NCBI RefSeq assembly: GCF_020782875.1
Contig: NZ_JAJGBN010000002.1
Location: 793,892-857,891, forward strand
Reading direction: 5' to 3'
Length of the DNA: 64,000 bases
Origin: Allomuricauda sp. M10
GTDB taxonomy: Bacteria; Bacteroidota; Bacteroidia; Flavobacteriales; Flavobacteriaceae
A program made the translations under genes and the position numbers. The notes under the pieces were generated by a model that saw nothing but the letters and a program-made list of their open reading frames with translations, searched no databases and was not told the DNA's origin. This document shows, piece after piece, positions 1 to 8,532 of the stretch (positions within the stretch are counted from its first letter, which is position 1; each line of letters begins with the position of its first letter).

Positions 1-2
1 AC

Positions 3-1064
3 ACTTACAAAATCGTGTTCGTGGACGGGGTATACAGTTCCTACCTATCGGAAACCACCCATGATGGTGTGGATGTCTGTTTGATGAGCTCCGCTTTCAG
101 CAAACCGATGTTCCGTCAGGTAATCGAGGTGTACTTCAATAAAATAGCTTCCAAGGATGAGTCGTTGACCACCTTGAACACTGCTTTTAGCAAGGAAGGG
201 GCCTACATTTATATCCCGAAGAACAAAATGCCCAAAAAGCCCATCCAGATCTTGCATTTGGCAACGGGAAATGAGGCAGCACTCATGTTGCAGCCCCGTA
301 ATTTGATCGTGGCGGAGGACAATGCAGAGGTTCAGATCATTGAGCGCCATCAAAGTTTAACGGACAATGAGGTGTTCACCAATTCAGTAACCGAGATTTT
401 TGCTGGCAAGGATGCCAATGTGGATTACTACAAGGTCCAGAATGATGCTCCAACGGCATCTTTGGTGGACAACACTTATATTTCACAAAAGGACAACAGT
501 GTGGTTCGGGTGCATACGTTCTCCTTCGGGGGAAAATTGATCCGTAATAACCTGAACTTTTATCAAAACGGTGAGCGTATCGATTCTACCTTGAAAGGGG
601 TAACCATTTTAGGGGACAAACAACATGTGGACCATCACACCTTGGTTCACCATAGACAACCCAATTGTGAGAGCCACCAGGATTACAAAGGTATTTTTGG
701 TGATAGTTCCACAGGAGTGTTCAATGGAAAGATCATTGTGGACAAGATTGCCCAAAAAACGGATGCTTTCCAGCAGAACAACAATATTTTGTTGAGTGAC
801 AGAGCCACCATCAACTCCAAACCCCAATTGGAAATCTTTGCGGACGATGTAAAATGTTCCCACGGATGTACCATTGGCCAGTTGGATGATGATGCCCTTT
901 TCTATTTACGATCTAGGGGTATTCCCAAAAAAGAGGCCACGGCCCTGTTGATGTATGCTTTTGCCAATAATGTATTGGAAAGCGTTCGTATTCCGGAGCT
1001 TAAATCAAGGGTGAACAAGATCATTGCCAATAAATTAGGTGTTAGGATTGGTTTCGATCTTTAA
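3..1064 (+). CDS. sufD: Fe-S cluster assembly protein SufD (5' end cut off)
   Basis: SufD is the scaffold subunit that forms the SufBCD complex with SufB and the ATPase SufC, on which Fe-S clusters are built. The reading frame is open to the left edge and reads TYKIVFVDGVYSS in phase, so the apparent GTG at 15 is internal and the gene starts upstream. The C-terminal half is typical of the SufB/SufD family: a histidine-rich stretch around 'HVDHHTLVHH' and the signature 'CSHGCTIGQLDDDALFYLRS'. sufS follows, then sufE and a sufT-like gene, which fits the usual flavobacterial suf order; sufB and sufC are expected to the left, outside the window. Confidence 0.95.
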   Translation, partial: TYKIVFVDGVYSSYLSETTHDGVDVCLMSSAFSKPMFRQVIEVYFNKIASKDESLTTLNTAFSKEGAYIYIPKNKMPKKPIQILHLATGNEAALMLQPRNLIVAEDNAEVQIIERHQSLTDNEVFTNSVTEIFAGKDANVDYYKVQNDAPTASLVDNTYISQKDNSVVRVHTFSFGGKLIRNNLNFYQNGERIDSTLKGVTILGDKQHVDHHTLVHHRQPNCESHQDYKGIFGDSSTGVFNGKIIVDKIAQKTDAFQQNNNILLSDRATINSKPQLEIFADDVKCSHGCTIGQLDDDALFYLRSRGIPKKEATALLMYAFANNVLESVRIPELKSRVNKIIANKLGVRIGFDL

Positions 1065-1070
1065 CCAACG

Positions 1071-1172
1071 GTGTCATTTCGAGCCCAATTCCTGAACAGG
1101 TAAGGGAAGGGCGAGAAATCTCCTGATATTCTAGATTTTTCACTTAGCCTGTCTTGAGCGACAGTCGAAAGA
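1071..1172. repeat. Dispersed TCATTTCGAGC-type repeat between sufD and sufS
   Basis: This contains GTGTCATTTCGAGC at 1071-1084, GCGAGAAATCTCC at 1111-1123 and a TTGAGCGACAGTCGAAAGA-like end at about 1154-1172. It is one of many copies in the window of a palindromic family that runs from a TCATTCTGAGC/TCATTTCGAGC end to a (re)GAATC end. It fills the sufD-sufS gap. Confidence 0.6.
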
Positions 1173-1178
1173 TTAAAA

Positions 1179-2420
1179 ATGACCGATAGAAGCATTTTAA
1201 CAAATAAATTTGATGTGGATACCATCCGCAAGGATTTTCCCATCCTCAACCGAAAGGTAAATGGGCAGCCTTTGGTGTATTTGGACAATGCCGCGACTTC
1301 CCAGACTCCCCAGCAGGTAATCGATGTGATCGTGGACTACTATCACAGGTACAACGCGAATATTCATCGAGGGGTACATACACTGTCCCAAGAAGCAACG
1401 GACGCCTATGAAGTGGCAAGGCAAAAAATCCAGAAACACTTTAATATTGCCCATTCCTATGAAGTGATCTTCACTTCCGGGACAACTCACGGCATCAATT
1501 TGGTGGCTACAGGTTTTACTTCCTTTCTAAAGAAAGGGGATGAGGTTATCGTGTCTGCGATGGAGCACCATTCCAACATTGTGCCTTGGCAAATGCTCTG
1601 TGAACGTACAGGTGCCACGTTGAAAGTGATTCCCATGAATTTGGACGGGGAATTGATCATGGAAGAATACCACAAGCTGTTGAACGATAGAACTAAATTG
1701 GTCTTCTGTAACCATGTGTCCAATGCTTTGGGGACCATCAACCCGATTGAAGAAATCATAGAGGCGGCCCACAAAGTCGGTGCCGCCGTTTTGATAGACG
1801 GTGCACAGGCAGCGGCCCATATCAAATCTGACCTACAGGAACTTAATGTGGATTTTTATGTTGTTTCCGCCCATAAAATGTGTGGCCCCACCGGGGTAGG
1901 CATGCTTTACGGGAAGGAAGAGTGGCTCAACAAGTTACCTCCTTACCAGGGTGGTGGTGAAATGATCGCTGAGGTTACTTTTGAAAAGACCACCTATGCC
2001 GATCTCCCCCATAAGTTTGAAGCAGGAACCCCCAATATTTGCGGTGGAATAGCCTTTGGCGCCGCTTTGGATTACATGAACCATATTGGTTTTGAAGCCA
2101 TTGCCCAATATGAGGAAGAATTGATGCAATATGCCACGGAGCAGTTGCTCACCATAGAAGGATTGCGGATTTACGGAACGGCCAAGCACAAAACTTCGGT
2201 GATCTCTTTCAATATTGATGGAATCCATCCGTATGATATCGGTACCATTCTGGACAAATTGGGAATAGCCGTTAGGACAGGTCACCATTGCGCCCAACCC
2301 ATTATGGATTTTTACAGGATTCCAGGAACGGTACGGGCCAGTTTTAGCTTCTACAATACCCAGGAAGAAGTGGATAAGTTGGTAGAAGGGATGAAACGGG
2401 CCAAAAACATGTTGTTGTAG
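1179..2420 (+). CDS. sufS: Cysteine desulfurase SufS (class V aminotransferase fold)
   Basis: This PLP enzyme removes sulfur from cysteine to form alanine and an enzyme persulfide that supplies SUF Fe-S assembly. At 413 aa it has the usual length. The PLP lysine is Lys233 in 'SAHKMCGPTGVG', the catalytic cysteine is Cys371 in 'RTGHHCAQP', and the N-terminal motif 'YLDNAATSQTP' is typical of group II desulfurases. It lies between sufD and sufE, and SufE is the expected sulfur acceptor. The start at 1179 gives the normal N-terminus, 'FDVDTIRKDFPIL'. Confidence 0.97.
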   Translation: MTDRSILTNKFDVDTIRKDFPILNRKVNGQPLVYLDNAATSQTPQQVIDVIVDYYHRYNANIHRGVHTLSQEATDAYEVARQKIQKHFNIAHSYEVIFTSGTTHGINLVATGFTSFLKKGDEVIVSAMEHHSNIVPWQMLCERTGATLKVIPMNLDGELIMEEYHKLLNDRTKLVFCNHVSNALGTINPIEEIIEAAHKVGAAVLIDGAQAAAHIKSDLQELNVDFYVVSAHKMCGPTGVGMLYGKEEWLNKLPPYQGGGEMIAEVTFEKTTYADLPHKFEAGTPNICGGIAFGAALDYMNHIGFEAIAQYEEELMQYATEQLLTIEGLRIYGTAKHKTSVISFNIDGIHPYDIGTILDKLGIAVRTGHHCAQPIMDFYRIPGTVRASFSFYNTQEEVDKLVEGMKRAKNMLL

Positions 2421-2470
2421 GCCAACCGTTATCTTTATCTTAAACACTTGAAAAGCAACTTGACGAGTTG

Positions 2471-2478
2471 TATTTTTG
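2471..2478 (+). promoter_or_regulatory. Candidate promoter -7 element for sufE
   Basis: TATTTTTG matches the Bacteroidetes -7 consensus TAnnTTTG and lies 15 nt upstream of the chosen sufE start. It suggests sufE can be transcribed independently of sufS. No clear -33 TTTG partner at normal spacing was found. Confidence 0.4.
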
Positions 2479-2492
2479 AACAAAACCGAAAC

Positions 2493-2915
2493 ATGACCAT
2501 ACAAGAGATACAGAATGATATTGTGGATGAATTTTCCATGTTCGATGACTGGATGCAGCGTTATGAGTATATAATCGAACTTGGCAAATCCCTTCCATTG
2601 ATAGATGATCAATATAAGACCGATGACAATTTGATCAAGGGTTGCCAGAGTAAAGTGTGGGTGCATGCAGAACTTGATGGGGATAAACTGGTGTTCACCG
2701 CAGATAGCGATGCCATCATCACCAAAGGGATCATTGCGATTCTGATTCGGGCTTTTAGTAATCAAAAACCACAGGATATCATTGATGCCGATACCAATTT
2801 TATTGATGAAATTGGACTAAAGGAGCATTTATCGCCCACCCGGGCCAATGGTTTGGTAAGCATGATCAAGCAGTTGAAATTGTATGCTGTGGCCTATCAA
2901 ACACAATTAAATTGA
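2493..2915 (+). CDS. sufE: SufE family sulfur acceptor protein
   Basis: SufE takes the persulfide sulfur from SufS and passes it to the SufBCD scaffold. The protein is 140 aa from the ATG at 2493. The acceptor cysteine is Cys51 in 'DNLIKGCQSKVW', preceded by the conserved 'IIELGKSLP' helix region. The frame is open further upstream, to 2448, but those 15 residues overlap a putative promoter and look non-native, so I chose 2493. Its place directly after sufS supports the assignment. Confidence 0.93.
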   Translation: MTIQEIQNDIVDEFSMFDDWMQRYEYIIELGKSLPLIDDQYKTDDNLIKGCQSKVWVHAELDGDKLVFTADSDAIITKGIIAILIRAFSNQKPQDIIDADTNFIDEIGLKEHLSPTRANGLVSMIKQLKLYAVAYQTQLN

Positions 2916-2938
2916 CACTTTTACAATTAAGATAGAAT

Positions 2939-3013
2939 TTGTCACCTCGAGCGCAGTCGAGAGGTCAATAACAAATGAAAATATATAAGGTCTCGACTGC
3001 GCTCGACCTGACA
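2939..3013. repeat. Palindromic repeat (inverted TCGAGCGCAGTCGAGA arms)
   Basis: The two arms, 2941-2963 and 2990-3012, are nearly perfect inverted copies with core CGAGCGCAGTCGAGA, separated by about 26 nt of AT-rich sequence. It could fold into a long hairpin in the mRNA between sufE and the sufT-like gene. It belongs to the same dispersed family as the other TCGAGCG/CTGAGCG copies in the window. Confidence 0.8.
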
Positions 3014-3074
3014 TTGAATTCCATCCATTGTTGTGGATTGAATTACGGCAGGACCCCTTGTAAACTAGAACAAA

Positions 3075-3404
3075 ATGAGCGAAGAAATCACCATAGATAC
3101 CCAGGATTTGGGCGAAAAAATAGTAAGGGTCCTCAAGACCATTTATGACCCGGAGATTCCTGTGGACATATATGAATTGGGATTGATTTACGATGTGTTC
3201 GTAAACGAGGACAACGACGTCAAAATTTTGATGACCCTGACCTCTCCCAACTGCCCGGTAGCTGAAAGTTTGCCTGTTGAAGTGGAGGAAAAGGTAAAAT
3301 CCATTGATGACCTTAACGATGTGGAAGTGGAAATCACCTTTGACCCCCCTTGGACCCAGGAACTGATGAGCGAGGAGGCGAAATTGGAGTTGGGACTTTT
3401 ATAG
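3075..3404 (+). CDS. SufT-like DUF59 (MIP18 family) Fe-S assembly protein
   Basis: This is a 109 aa stand-alone DUF59 domain. DUF59/SufT proteins act in maturation of Fe-S proteins and are common in suf operons. It has the family signature 'TIYDPEIPVDIYELGLIYDV' and the conserved cysteine Cys60 in 'LTSPNCPVAE'. The C-terminal 'ITFDPPWTQELMSEEAK' is also typical. The gene follows sufE on the same strand across a palindromic repeat, so it is likely part of the suf transcription unit. Confidence 0.92.
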   Translation: MSEEITIDTQDLGEKIVRVLKTIYDPEIPVDIYELGLIYDVFVNEDNDVKILMTLTSPNCPVAESLPVEVEEKVKSIDDLNDVEVEITFDPPWTQELMSEEAKLELGLL

Positions 3405-3420
3405 AAAGATTAAAATGTAA

Positions 3421-3505
3421 TTCTGCATGGATACTGAGCGGAGTCGAAGTATGTGCGGAATAACATGATAAGTAAAAGAGATTCCTGCTTTCGCAGGAAT
3501 GACAA
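3421..3505. repeat. Repeat remnant with ATTCCTGC hairpin upstream of the DUF2480 gene
   Basis: It holds a CTGAGCGGAGTCGAAGTATGT segment near 3434-3454 and a perfect hairpin ATTCCTGC-TTTC-GCAGGAAT at 3481-3500. The hairpin reads as 'SCFRRND' in the DUF2480 frame, so the longest open frame there includes repeat-derived sequence that should not be taken as the true N-terminus. Confidence 0.65.
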
Positions 3506-3506
3506 C

Positions 3507-4016
3507 ATGGAAGAAGAAATCATAAACCGAGTAGCGCAAAGCCAATTGGTCACCTTTGATCTGGAAGATTATTATCCCAAAGGCGAACGGAAGATATTGG
3601 ACGTTTCAGAATGGCTTTATGAAGGCATTATCTTGCGTGAAAAGGAGTTCCGTGCCCATGTGGAGGCCCATGATTGGTTAAAATACCAAGATACCTATGT
3701 GGCCATCACCTGTACTTCGGAGGCTATCATCCCGGGATGGGCATTTATGCTGGTGGCTTCCCGATTGCAGCCCTTTGCCAAAAAGGCAGTTGTGGGCGGT
3801 TTGGTAGATTTGGAAACTTCCTTATACCAATCCATTATAGAAAATCTGGATGTTTCAGAGTTTGCGGATAAACCGGTAATTATAAAAGGGTGTTCCCGTA
3901 AACCCGTTCCCGAAAATGCCTATATCATGGCCATGGTGAAAATACAATCCGTTGCCAAAAGTGTGATGTATGGGGAGGCTTGTTCTTCGGTGCCCCTCTT
4001 CAAGAAAAATAAGTAG
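3507..4016 (+). CDS. DUF2480 family protein
   Basis: This 169 aa cytosolic protein matches the DUF2480 family, which is found mostly in Bacteroidetes and often near suf genes; its function is unknown. The ATG at 3507 gives the natural start 'MEEEIINRVAQSQLVTFDLE'. The frame continues upstream to 3453, but those 18 residues are encoded by a palindromic repeat. Two conserved-looking cysteines occur in 'AITCTSEAIIPGWAF' and 'VIIKGCSRKPVP'. Its place after the SufT-like gene suggests a link to Fe-S metabolism, which is inference. Confidence 0.85.
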   Translation: MEEEIINRVAQSQLVTFDLEDYYPKGERKILDVSEWLYEGIILREKEFRAHVEAHDWLKYQDTYVAITCTSEAIIPGWAFMLVASRLQPFAKKAVVGGLVDLETSLYQSIIENLDVSEFADKPVIIKGCSRKPVPENAYIMAMVKIQSVAKSVMYGEACSSVPLFKKNK

Positions 4017-4079
4017 CCAGAAATCAGGAATCAGAATTATTGTTTCTTGACTCCTGTTTCTTTCATTGGAAATCTCAAT

Positions 4080-4106
4080 AAAAAAGCCCCACATTGCTGC
4101 AGGGCC
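4080..4106 (-). terminator. Weak terminator-like hairpin after the propeller lipoprotein gene
   Basis: On the minus strand, GCCC and GGGC arms with a 12-nt loop are followed by TTTTTT. It lies about 30 nt past the stop of the minus-strand lipoprotein gene. The stem is short. Confidence 0.4.
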
Positions 4107-4132
4107 AGTTTTAGGCAGGTTTTGAACTTGTT

Positions 4133-5647
4133 TTATTTAACGAATATTCCTCTGGCCACCGCATTTTCGGTTCCATCGGTTAGTTCTTGTGGCGAATTGT
4201 TTTTCCAAATAGTGGCGACGCTAATATTGTTTGCATTCTTAACGTCCCCTGCTACATAAATATCGGTTCCATCCAAATAAATGCTATAAGCAATAGAAGC
4301 AGTAGTTCCATCACCAAGGGGCTGAGGTGTAGTATTCTTCCATAGTGTAGCAACCGTAAGATTATTAGCGTTGTGTTCAGTTCCTACGGCATAAATATCC
4401 CCGTCACGCACAAAAAGGGATAAAATTTGGGCATCTTCTACTCCATCCGAGATATCTTGTAGCACTCCATTTTTCCAAATGGCAGCCACAGCAATATTAT
4501 TCTCATTAAGGTATGTTCCACCTACATAAACGTCGTTGCCTTCCACATAAACCGATTGAGCGACGGATACAAGTAGTTGACCGGATAGATTTTGTATGAC
4601 CCCATTCTTCCAAAGTGTGGCCATGGGAAGATCATTGGCATTGTTGATATACCCTGCCACATACACATCCCCTTCGGAAACAAAAACAGAAAACGCATGG
4701 GAATCATTATCTCCATTGGGCAAGGCTTGAAACCCACCGTTTGTCCACATAATTGCTGAACTTGTTGGGTCTATTGAGTTGTATCCAGCAGTATATACAT
4801 TTTCACCTTCTACAAAAATAGATTGTGGATAAGTATCGTTAAGTCCACTGGCCAAGTCTTCCGTACCATCATTTTTCCAAACAATAGGCAAATCGATTGA
4901 ATTGTCATTTGCCATACTTCCTGTTAGATATACGTCGGAACCATCAACAAAAATGGAGGTTGCAATGGATGCATTGTTATTCAGTAATAGTCCTTGTATT
5001 TGACCATTTTTCCAGTATGCCGCTGATTGAACGTTGTTTGTATTGGTTGTAAATCCAGCTACATATACATTGGGGTTCACGGTTACGGTACAGATGGCTT
5101 CGTCCCCATCAACCGCTGCTTTTATGTTGGCCGTACCGGAACCTGTTGCAGTCACAACACCATTTTCATCCACCGTGGCCACGTTTTCATTGTCGGAACT
5201 CCAAGTAATTGCCAAATTGGCTTCGCTTACGGTACCTATCAAAACCGCTTCATCCAAAGTGAACAGGTTCAAAGAGCTTTTGTCGAGTGTGATGGCAGTG
5301 GTGACTGTAAAATCCGAGTCGCTTGTAACTGTTTCACCGTCTACCGAAACACTTATTTTACTTGTAATGGCCCCTTCAGGAACAGTAACGATGATTTTTG
5401 TGCTGGTGGCGATGGCAACTTCAGCGGTAATAGTTCCAAATTTCACCACATTGGCTGCAGGCGATGCATTAAAATGGGTTCCGTTAATGGTAACTTGAGC
5501 TCCTACAGGTCCTGAGGCAGGCACAAAATCGGTGATGGTCGGTGGAGGATTTTGTGGGACAGGATGATCATCCTTGCCGCAGGACCAAATGAGCACAAAG
5601 GACATTGTAAAGAGCAGTACTGGTAATAAGGTTCCTTTTCTTTTCAT
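4133..5647 (-). CDS. Lipoprotein with IPT/TIG and BIG2 domains and seven propeller-like repeats
   Basis: This is a 504 aa secreted lipoprotein. The signal peptide ends in a lipobox-like 'LIWSC' near residue 23. An IPT/TIG domain follows at about 37-112 ('PTITDFVPASGPVGAQVTIN'), then a bacterial Ig-like BIG2 domain at about 115-190 ('TWSSDNENVATVDENGVVTA'). From about 193 to the end there are seven ~45-residue repeats of the form VYVAG...N...A.WKNG...L.....A.SIFV.G.D. Seven units suggest a closed beta-propeller. The function is unknown; surface binding or adhesion is inference. It is a single gene, divergent from the DUF3078 gene. Confidence 0.82.
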   Translation of the reverse strand: MKRKGTLLPVLLFTMSFVLIWSCGKDDHPVPQNPPPTITDFVPASGPVGAQVTINGTHFNASPAANVVKFGTITAEVAIATSTKIIVTVPEGAITSKISVSVDGETVTSDSDFTVTTAITLDKSSLNLFTLDEAVLIGTVSEANLAITWSSDNENVATVDENGVVTATGSGTANIKAAVDGDEAICTVTVNPNVYVAGFTTNTNNVQSAAYWKNGQIQGLLLNNNASIATSIFVDGSDVYLTGSMANDNSIDLPIVWKNDGTEDLASGLNDTYPQSIFVEGENVYTAGYNSIDPTSSAIMWTNGGFQALPNGDNDSHAFSVFVSEGDVYVAGYINNANDLPMATLWKNGVIQNLSGQLLVSVAQSVYVEGNDVYVGGTYLNENNIAVAAIWKNGVLQDISDGVEDAQILSLFVRDGDIYAVGTEHNANNLTVATLWKNTTPQPLGDGTTASIAYSIYLDGTDIYVAGDVKNANNISVATIWKNNSPQELTDGTENAVARGIFVK

Positions 5648-5845
5648 GATAATTGTTTTTGAAGATGCAAGAAAGAGTATAATGAAATGGCAAATAGACG
5701 TAAATTGGTGAGTCCCCTATATGAATTGATGGATAATGGATTTGAAGAAAAGTTGTGTTAGACTTTTCCAAAAAGAACTATGGATTCAGGGTTTCATTGT
5801 TTGCCTCTTATGGTACTTTTTTAAAGTTTAAAATGTGACATTTCT

Positions 5846-5853
5846 TACTTTTG
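5846..5853 (+). promoter_or_regulatory. Promoter -7 element of the DUF3078 gene
   Basis: TACTTTTG is an exact match to the Bacteroidetes TAnnTTTG element and lies 26 nt before the ATG at 5879, giving a short leader of the expected size. Confidence 0.55.
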
Positions 5854-5878
5854 AGGTCTAAACAGAAAACTCCATACT

Positions 5879-6811
5879 ATGAAAAAATTACTATTGACCG
5901 CTATGGCCTTTTTGGTACTGGTTGTTGCTTCAGCCCAAACCGAGGAAGAACTGAAGGCCCAGATTGCCCCTAAAAAAGATTCCATTGCCGCCATTCAAGG
6001 CAGGGTGAATGCCCTACAGGCGCAACTGGATGCCCTTCCCGGTTGGAAAATTGGTGCATTCGGGACCATTGGAGGGAGCCTTTCCCAATTCAATAACTGG
6101 TTTGCCCAAGGAATCCCGAACAACTCTTCTGGTAACATTGGTTTTACCGTGAACGCCTTTGCCAATCTTCAGGAAGAAAAATTCTTTTGGAGAAATGCCG
6201 CCAATGTGAACTTGGCCTGGGTTAAATTGGACGACAAGGACGATCCAACGGATGATGATAGTTTCCGTCAGGCTACTGATGTATTCAATATTTCATCTTT
6301 GTACGGTAGAAAACTAAGTGAGCATTTTGCCATATCTACCTTGGCAGAGTATAGAACCACCTTGTTGAGCAATTTTAACGACCCTAGTTATCTTGATCTC
6401 GGTGTGGGTGCCACTTGGACCCCGATACCTGATTTGATCGTGGTGATCCACCCTCTCAACTACAACTTTGTGTTCAGTAGTGAGGATACCATTTTTGAAT
6501 CTTCCATGGGTGCCAAGATCGTGGCGGACTATACCAAACAGATCGGAGCCGTAAGTTTTAAAAGTAACCTCTCCATGTTCCAGAGCTATAAGAGCAGTGA
6601 TCTGAGCAACTGGACCTGGACGAACTCGTTTTCCTATACCTTGTGGAAGATGATCGGTGTTGGTTTTGACTTTGGTTTGAGGAACAACAAACAAGAAACC
6701 TTGAACTACATTGTGAACCGTGCTCCAACGCCTGATCCTACCGCAACTTTCGATACTATTGACAACGAATTGCAAACCTATTGGACTTTGGGGTTGAGCT
6801 ATAAGTTCTAA
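5879..6811 (+). CDS. DUF3078 domain-containing outer membrane-type protein
   Basis: This 310 aa protein has a clear Sec signal peptide (cleavage after 'VVASAQ', near residue 20), then a short coiled-coil-like segment 'DSIAAIQGRVNALQAQLDAL'. The remainder is rich in alternating aromatic and polar strands, ending in 'YWTLGLSYKF' with a C-terminal Phe as in outer-membrane beta-barrels. The sequence fits DUF3078, a Bacteroidetes family of unknown function. It is monocistronic with its own promoter and a strong terminator. Confidence 0.85.
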   Translation: MKKLLLTAMAFLVLVVASAQTEEELKAQIAPKKDSIAAIQGRVNALQAQLDALPGWKIGAFGTIGGSLSQFNNWFAQGIPNNSSGNIGFTVNAFANLQEEKFFWRNAANVNLAWVKLDDKDDPTDDDSFRQATDVFNISSLYGRKLSEHFAISTLAEYRTTLLSNFNDPSYLDLGVGATWTPIPDLIVVIHPLNYNFVFSSEDTIFESSMGAKIVADYTKQIGAVSFKSNLSMFQSYKSSDLSNWTWTNSFSYTLWKMIGVGFDFGLRNNKQETLNYIVNRAPTPDPTATFDTIDNELQTYWTLGLSYKF

Positions 6812-7175
6812 TGGGTTTAAAAGTGATGTCAGTTCGAGTTTTTCTGAAAGAAAAGTATCGAGAACATAGCTGTTAAACTTGAATTTTTAATACTATTTTT
6901 TTCGAATTGACAAATTTCAAGTGAAAACAAAAAAAGCCCTCGATTTAGAGGGCTTTTTTGTGGGGTATCAGATATTTTTCAAGTTTTTAAACCATGTCTA
7001 AGTAGGTTAAGATCACTAAAGATCGTGGGGTCGACACTAAATGACTTAAAAACAAGTTGAAAGTAGTCGATATGTGGTTACCCCCTAAACTTTTGTTGTG
7101 AACTCCCTAATAATTGTGGTAGACCTATCCAAAAAAGCAGGTCATCGTAAAAGTCGAGCCGTTCAACTTTAGGAT
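6812..7175. other. Intergenic region between the DUF3078 gene and hflX
   Basis: This 364 bp stretch holds a degenerate repeat (about 6826-6864, GTCAGTTCGAG...GTATCGAGAACAT) and a strong hairpin terminator at 6927-6960. Beyond 6961 I see no gene, RNA or clear motif; the sequence is AT-rich and lies downstream of both convergent genes. Confidence 0.7.
6927..6960 (+). terminator. Rho-independent terminator (bidirectional) after the DUF3078 gene
   Basis: The stem AGCCCTC-GATTTA-GAGGGCT is flanked by an A-tract and a T-tract (TTTTTT), so it can terminate on both strands. It ends DUF3078 transcription and may also block readthrough from hflX. Confidence 0.88.
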
Positions 7176-8390
7176 TTAATACTCATCCAATTGTTCTGGA
7201 TATAGAAAGTTGTTGTACGGGAATCGGGTCACGTGGATATCCCTCACCTCGTCGTAAACCCTTTTTCGGAATTCTTCCAGATTTTCCTTGTTCAAGGCGG
7301 AGATAAAAAGTGCCCTGTCCCCAATCTTGTTGAACCAGGTATTTTTCCATTCCTCCAAAGTGAAATGGGCAGAGGTGCGTTCCGTGACCAGATCATCCTC
7401 TTCAATAGTTTCCGGATGGTATTGATCTATTTTGTTGAAGACCATGATGGTCTTTTTTTCCGCACAGCCAATTTCACCCAAAATTTGGTTTACCGAAGCG
7501 ATGTGTTCTTCAAAATTGGGATGGGAAATATCCACTACATGCAATAATAGATCGGCTTCACGGACCTCATCCAAGGTACTTTTAAAACTTTCCACCAATT
7601 GGGTGGGCAACTTTCGGATGAAACCTACCGTATCGCTCAACAAAAAGGGCAAATTGCCAATGACGACCTTCCTGACCGTAGTGTCCAAGGTGGCAAATAG
7701 CTTGTTTTCGGCGAACACTTCACTTTTGCTGATCACGTTCATCAAAGTGGACTTCCCCACGTTGGTATATCCCACTAGAGCCACACGGACCAAAGCACCG
7801 CGATTGCCTCGTTGGGTCTCCATCTGGCGGTCGATTTTCACCAATTTCTTTTTTAAAAGGGCAATACGGTCCCGAACGATCCGTCTATCCGTTTCAATTT
7901 CCGTTTCCCCGGGTCCACGCATACCGATACCCCCACGTTGGCGTTCCAAGTGTGTCCAAAGTCCCGTTAGTCTGGGTAATAAATATTCATATTGGGCCAG
8001 TTCCACTTGGGTACGGGCATAACTGGTCTCTGCCCTTTGGGCAAATATGTCGAGGATAAGACCGGTTCTGTCCAAGATTTTGCAACGCAGGATCTTTTCG
8101 ATGTTTTTCTGTTGGGCCGGGGTCAACTCGTCGTCAAAAATGACGGAACCAATTTCGTTTTCGATCACGAAACGCTCCACCTCTTCCATCTTACCACTAC
8201 CAATATAGGTCTTGGGGTTGGGTACGTCCATGCGCTGCACAAAACGCCTTTTTACTTCGCCCCCTGCAGTGTACGTCAAAAACTCCAGTTCATCCAAATA
8301 CTCGTTCACTTTGGTCTCATCCTGTGTTTGGGTAATGACCCCTACGAGTACCGCCTTTTCATAATCTATCGACTTCTTTTCTAGCATCAA
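7176..8390 (-). CDS. hflX: GTPase HflX
   Basis: HflX is a ribosome-associated GTPase that splits stalled ribosomes under stress. At 404 aa it has the typical length. The N-terminal HflX domain carries 'NPKTYIGSGKMEEV' and the glycine-rich 'ERQRGGIGMRGPGETEIE' linker. G-domain motifs are G1 'GYTNVGKS' (Lys213), G3 'DTVGF' and G4 'NKID'. The start is either of two adjacent ATGs at 8390 and 8387. It is a single gene, divergent from the M14 peptidase gene. Confidence 0.96.
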   Translation of the reverse strand: MMLEKKSIDYEKAVLVGVITQTQDETKVNEYLDELEFLTYTAGGEVKRRFVQRMDVPNPKTYIGSGKMEEVERFVIENEIGSVIFDDELTPAQQKNIEKILRCKILDRTGLILDIFAQRAETSYARTQVELAQYEYLLPRLTGLWTHLERQRGGIGMRGPGETEIETDRRIVRDRIALLKKKLVKIDRQMETQRGNRGALVRVALVGYTNVGKSTLMNVISKSEVFAENKLFATLDTTVRKVVIGNLPFLLSDTVGFIRKLPTQLVESFKSTLDEVREADLLLHVVDISHPNFEEHIASVNQILGEIGCAEKKTIMVFNKIDQYHPETIEEDDLVTERTSAHFTLEEWKNTWFNKIGDRALFISALNKENLEEFRKRVYDEVRDIHVTRFPYNNFLYPEQLDEY

Positions 8391-8532
8391 AAGGAATTAA
8401 AGTGCAAATCTACACAATGTTTTGAAAGCTGATTTTGGTTCTTCGGCTTTTAAAGGTTGATGAACGCGGAAAAACACTATAATTTGACCCCATTGTTTCC
8501 TATCTTGATGACCTAATTCAACCTAACTCAAA

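Noticed and set aside
1935..2765. A 276-residue minus-strand frame across sufS and sufE
   Set aside because: It is antisense to two well-supported genes and spans their junction; no motif is recognisable.
3453..3506. 18-residue extension of DUF2480 protein
   Set aside because: It is encoded by a palindromic repeat (ATTCCTGC hairpin), so it is not native coding sequence.
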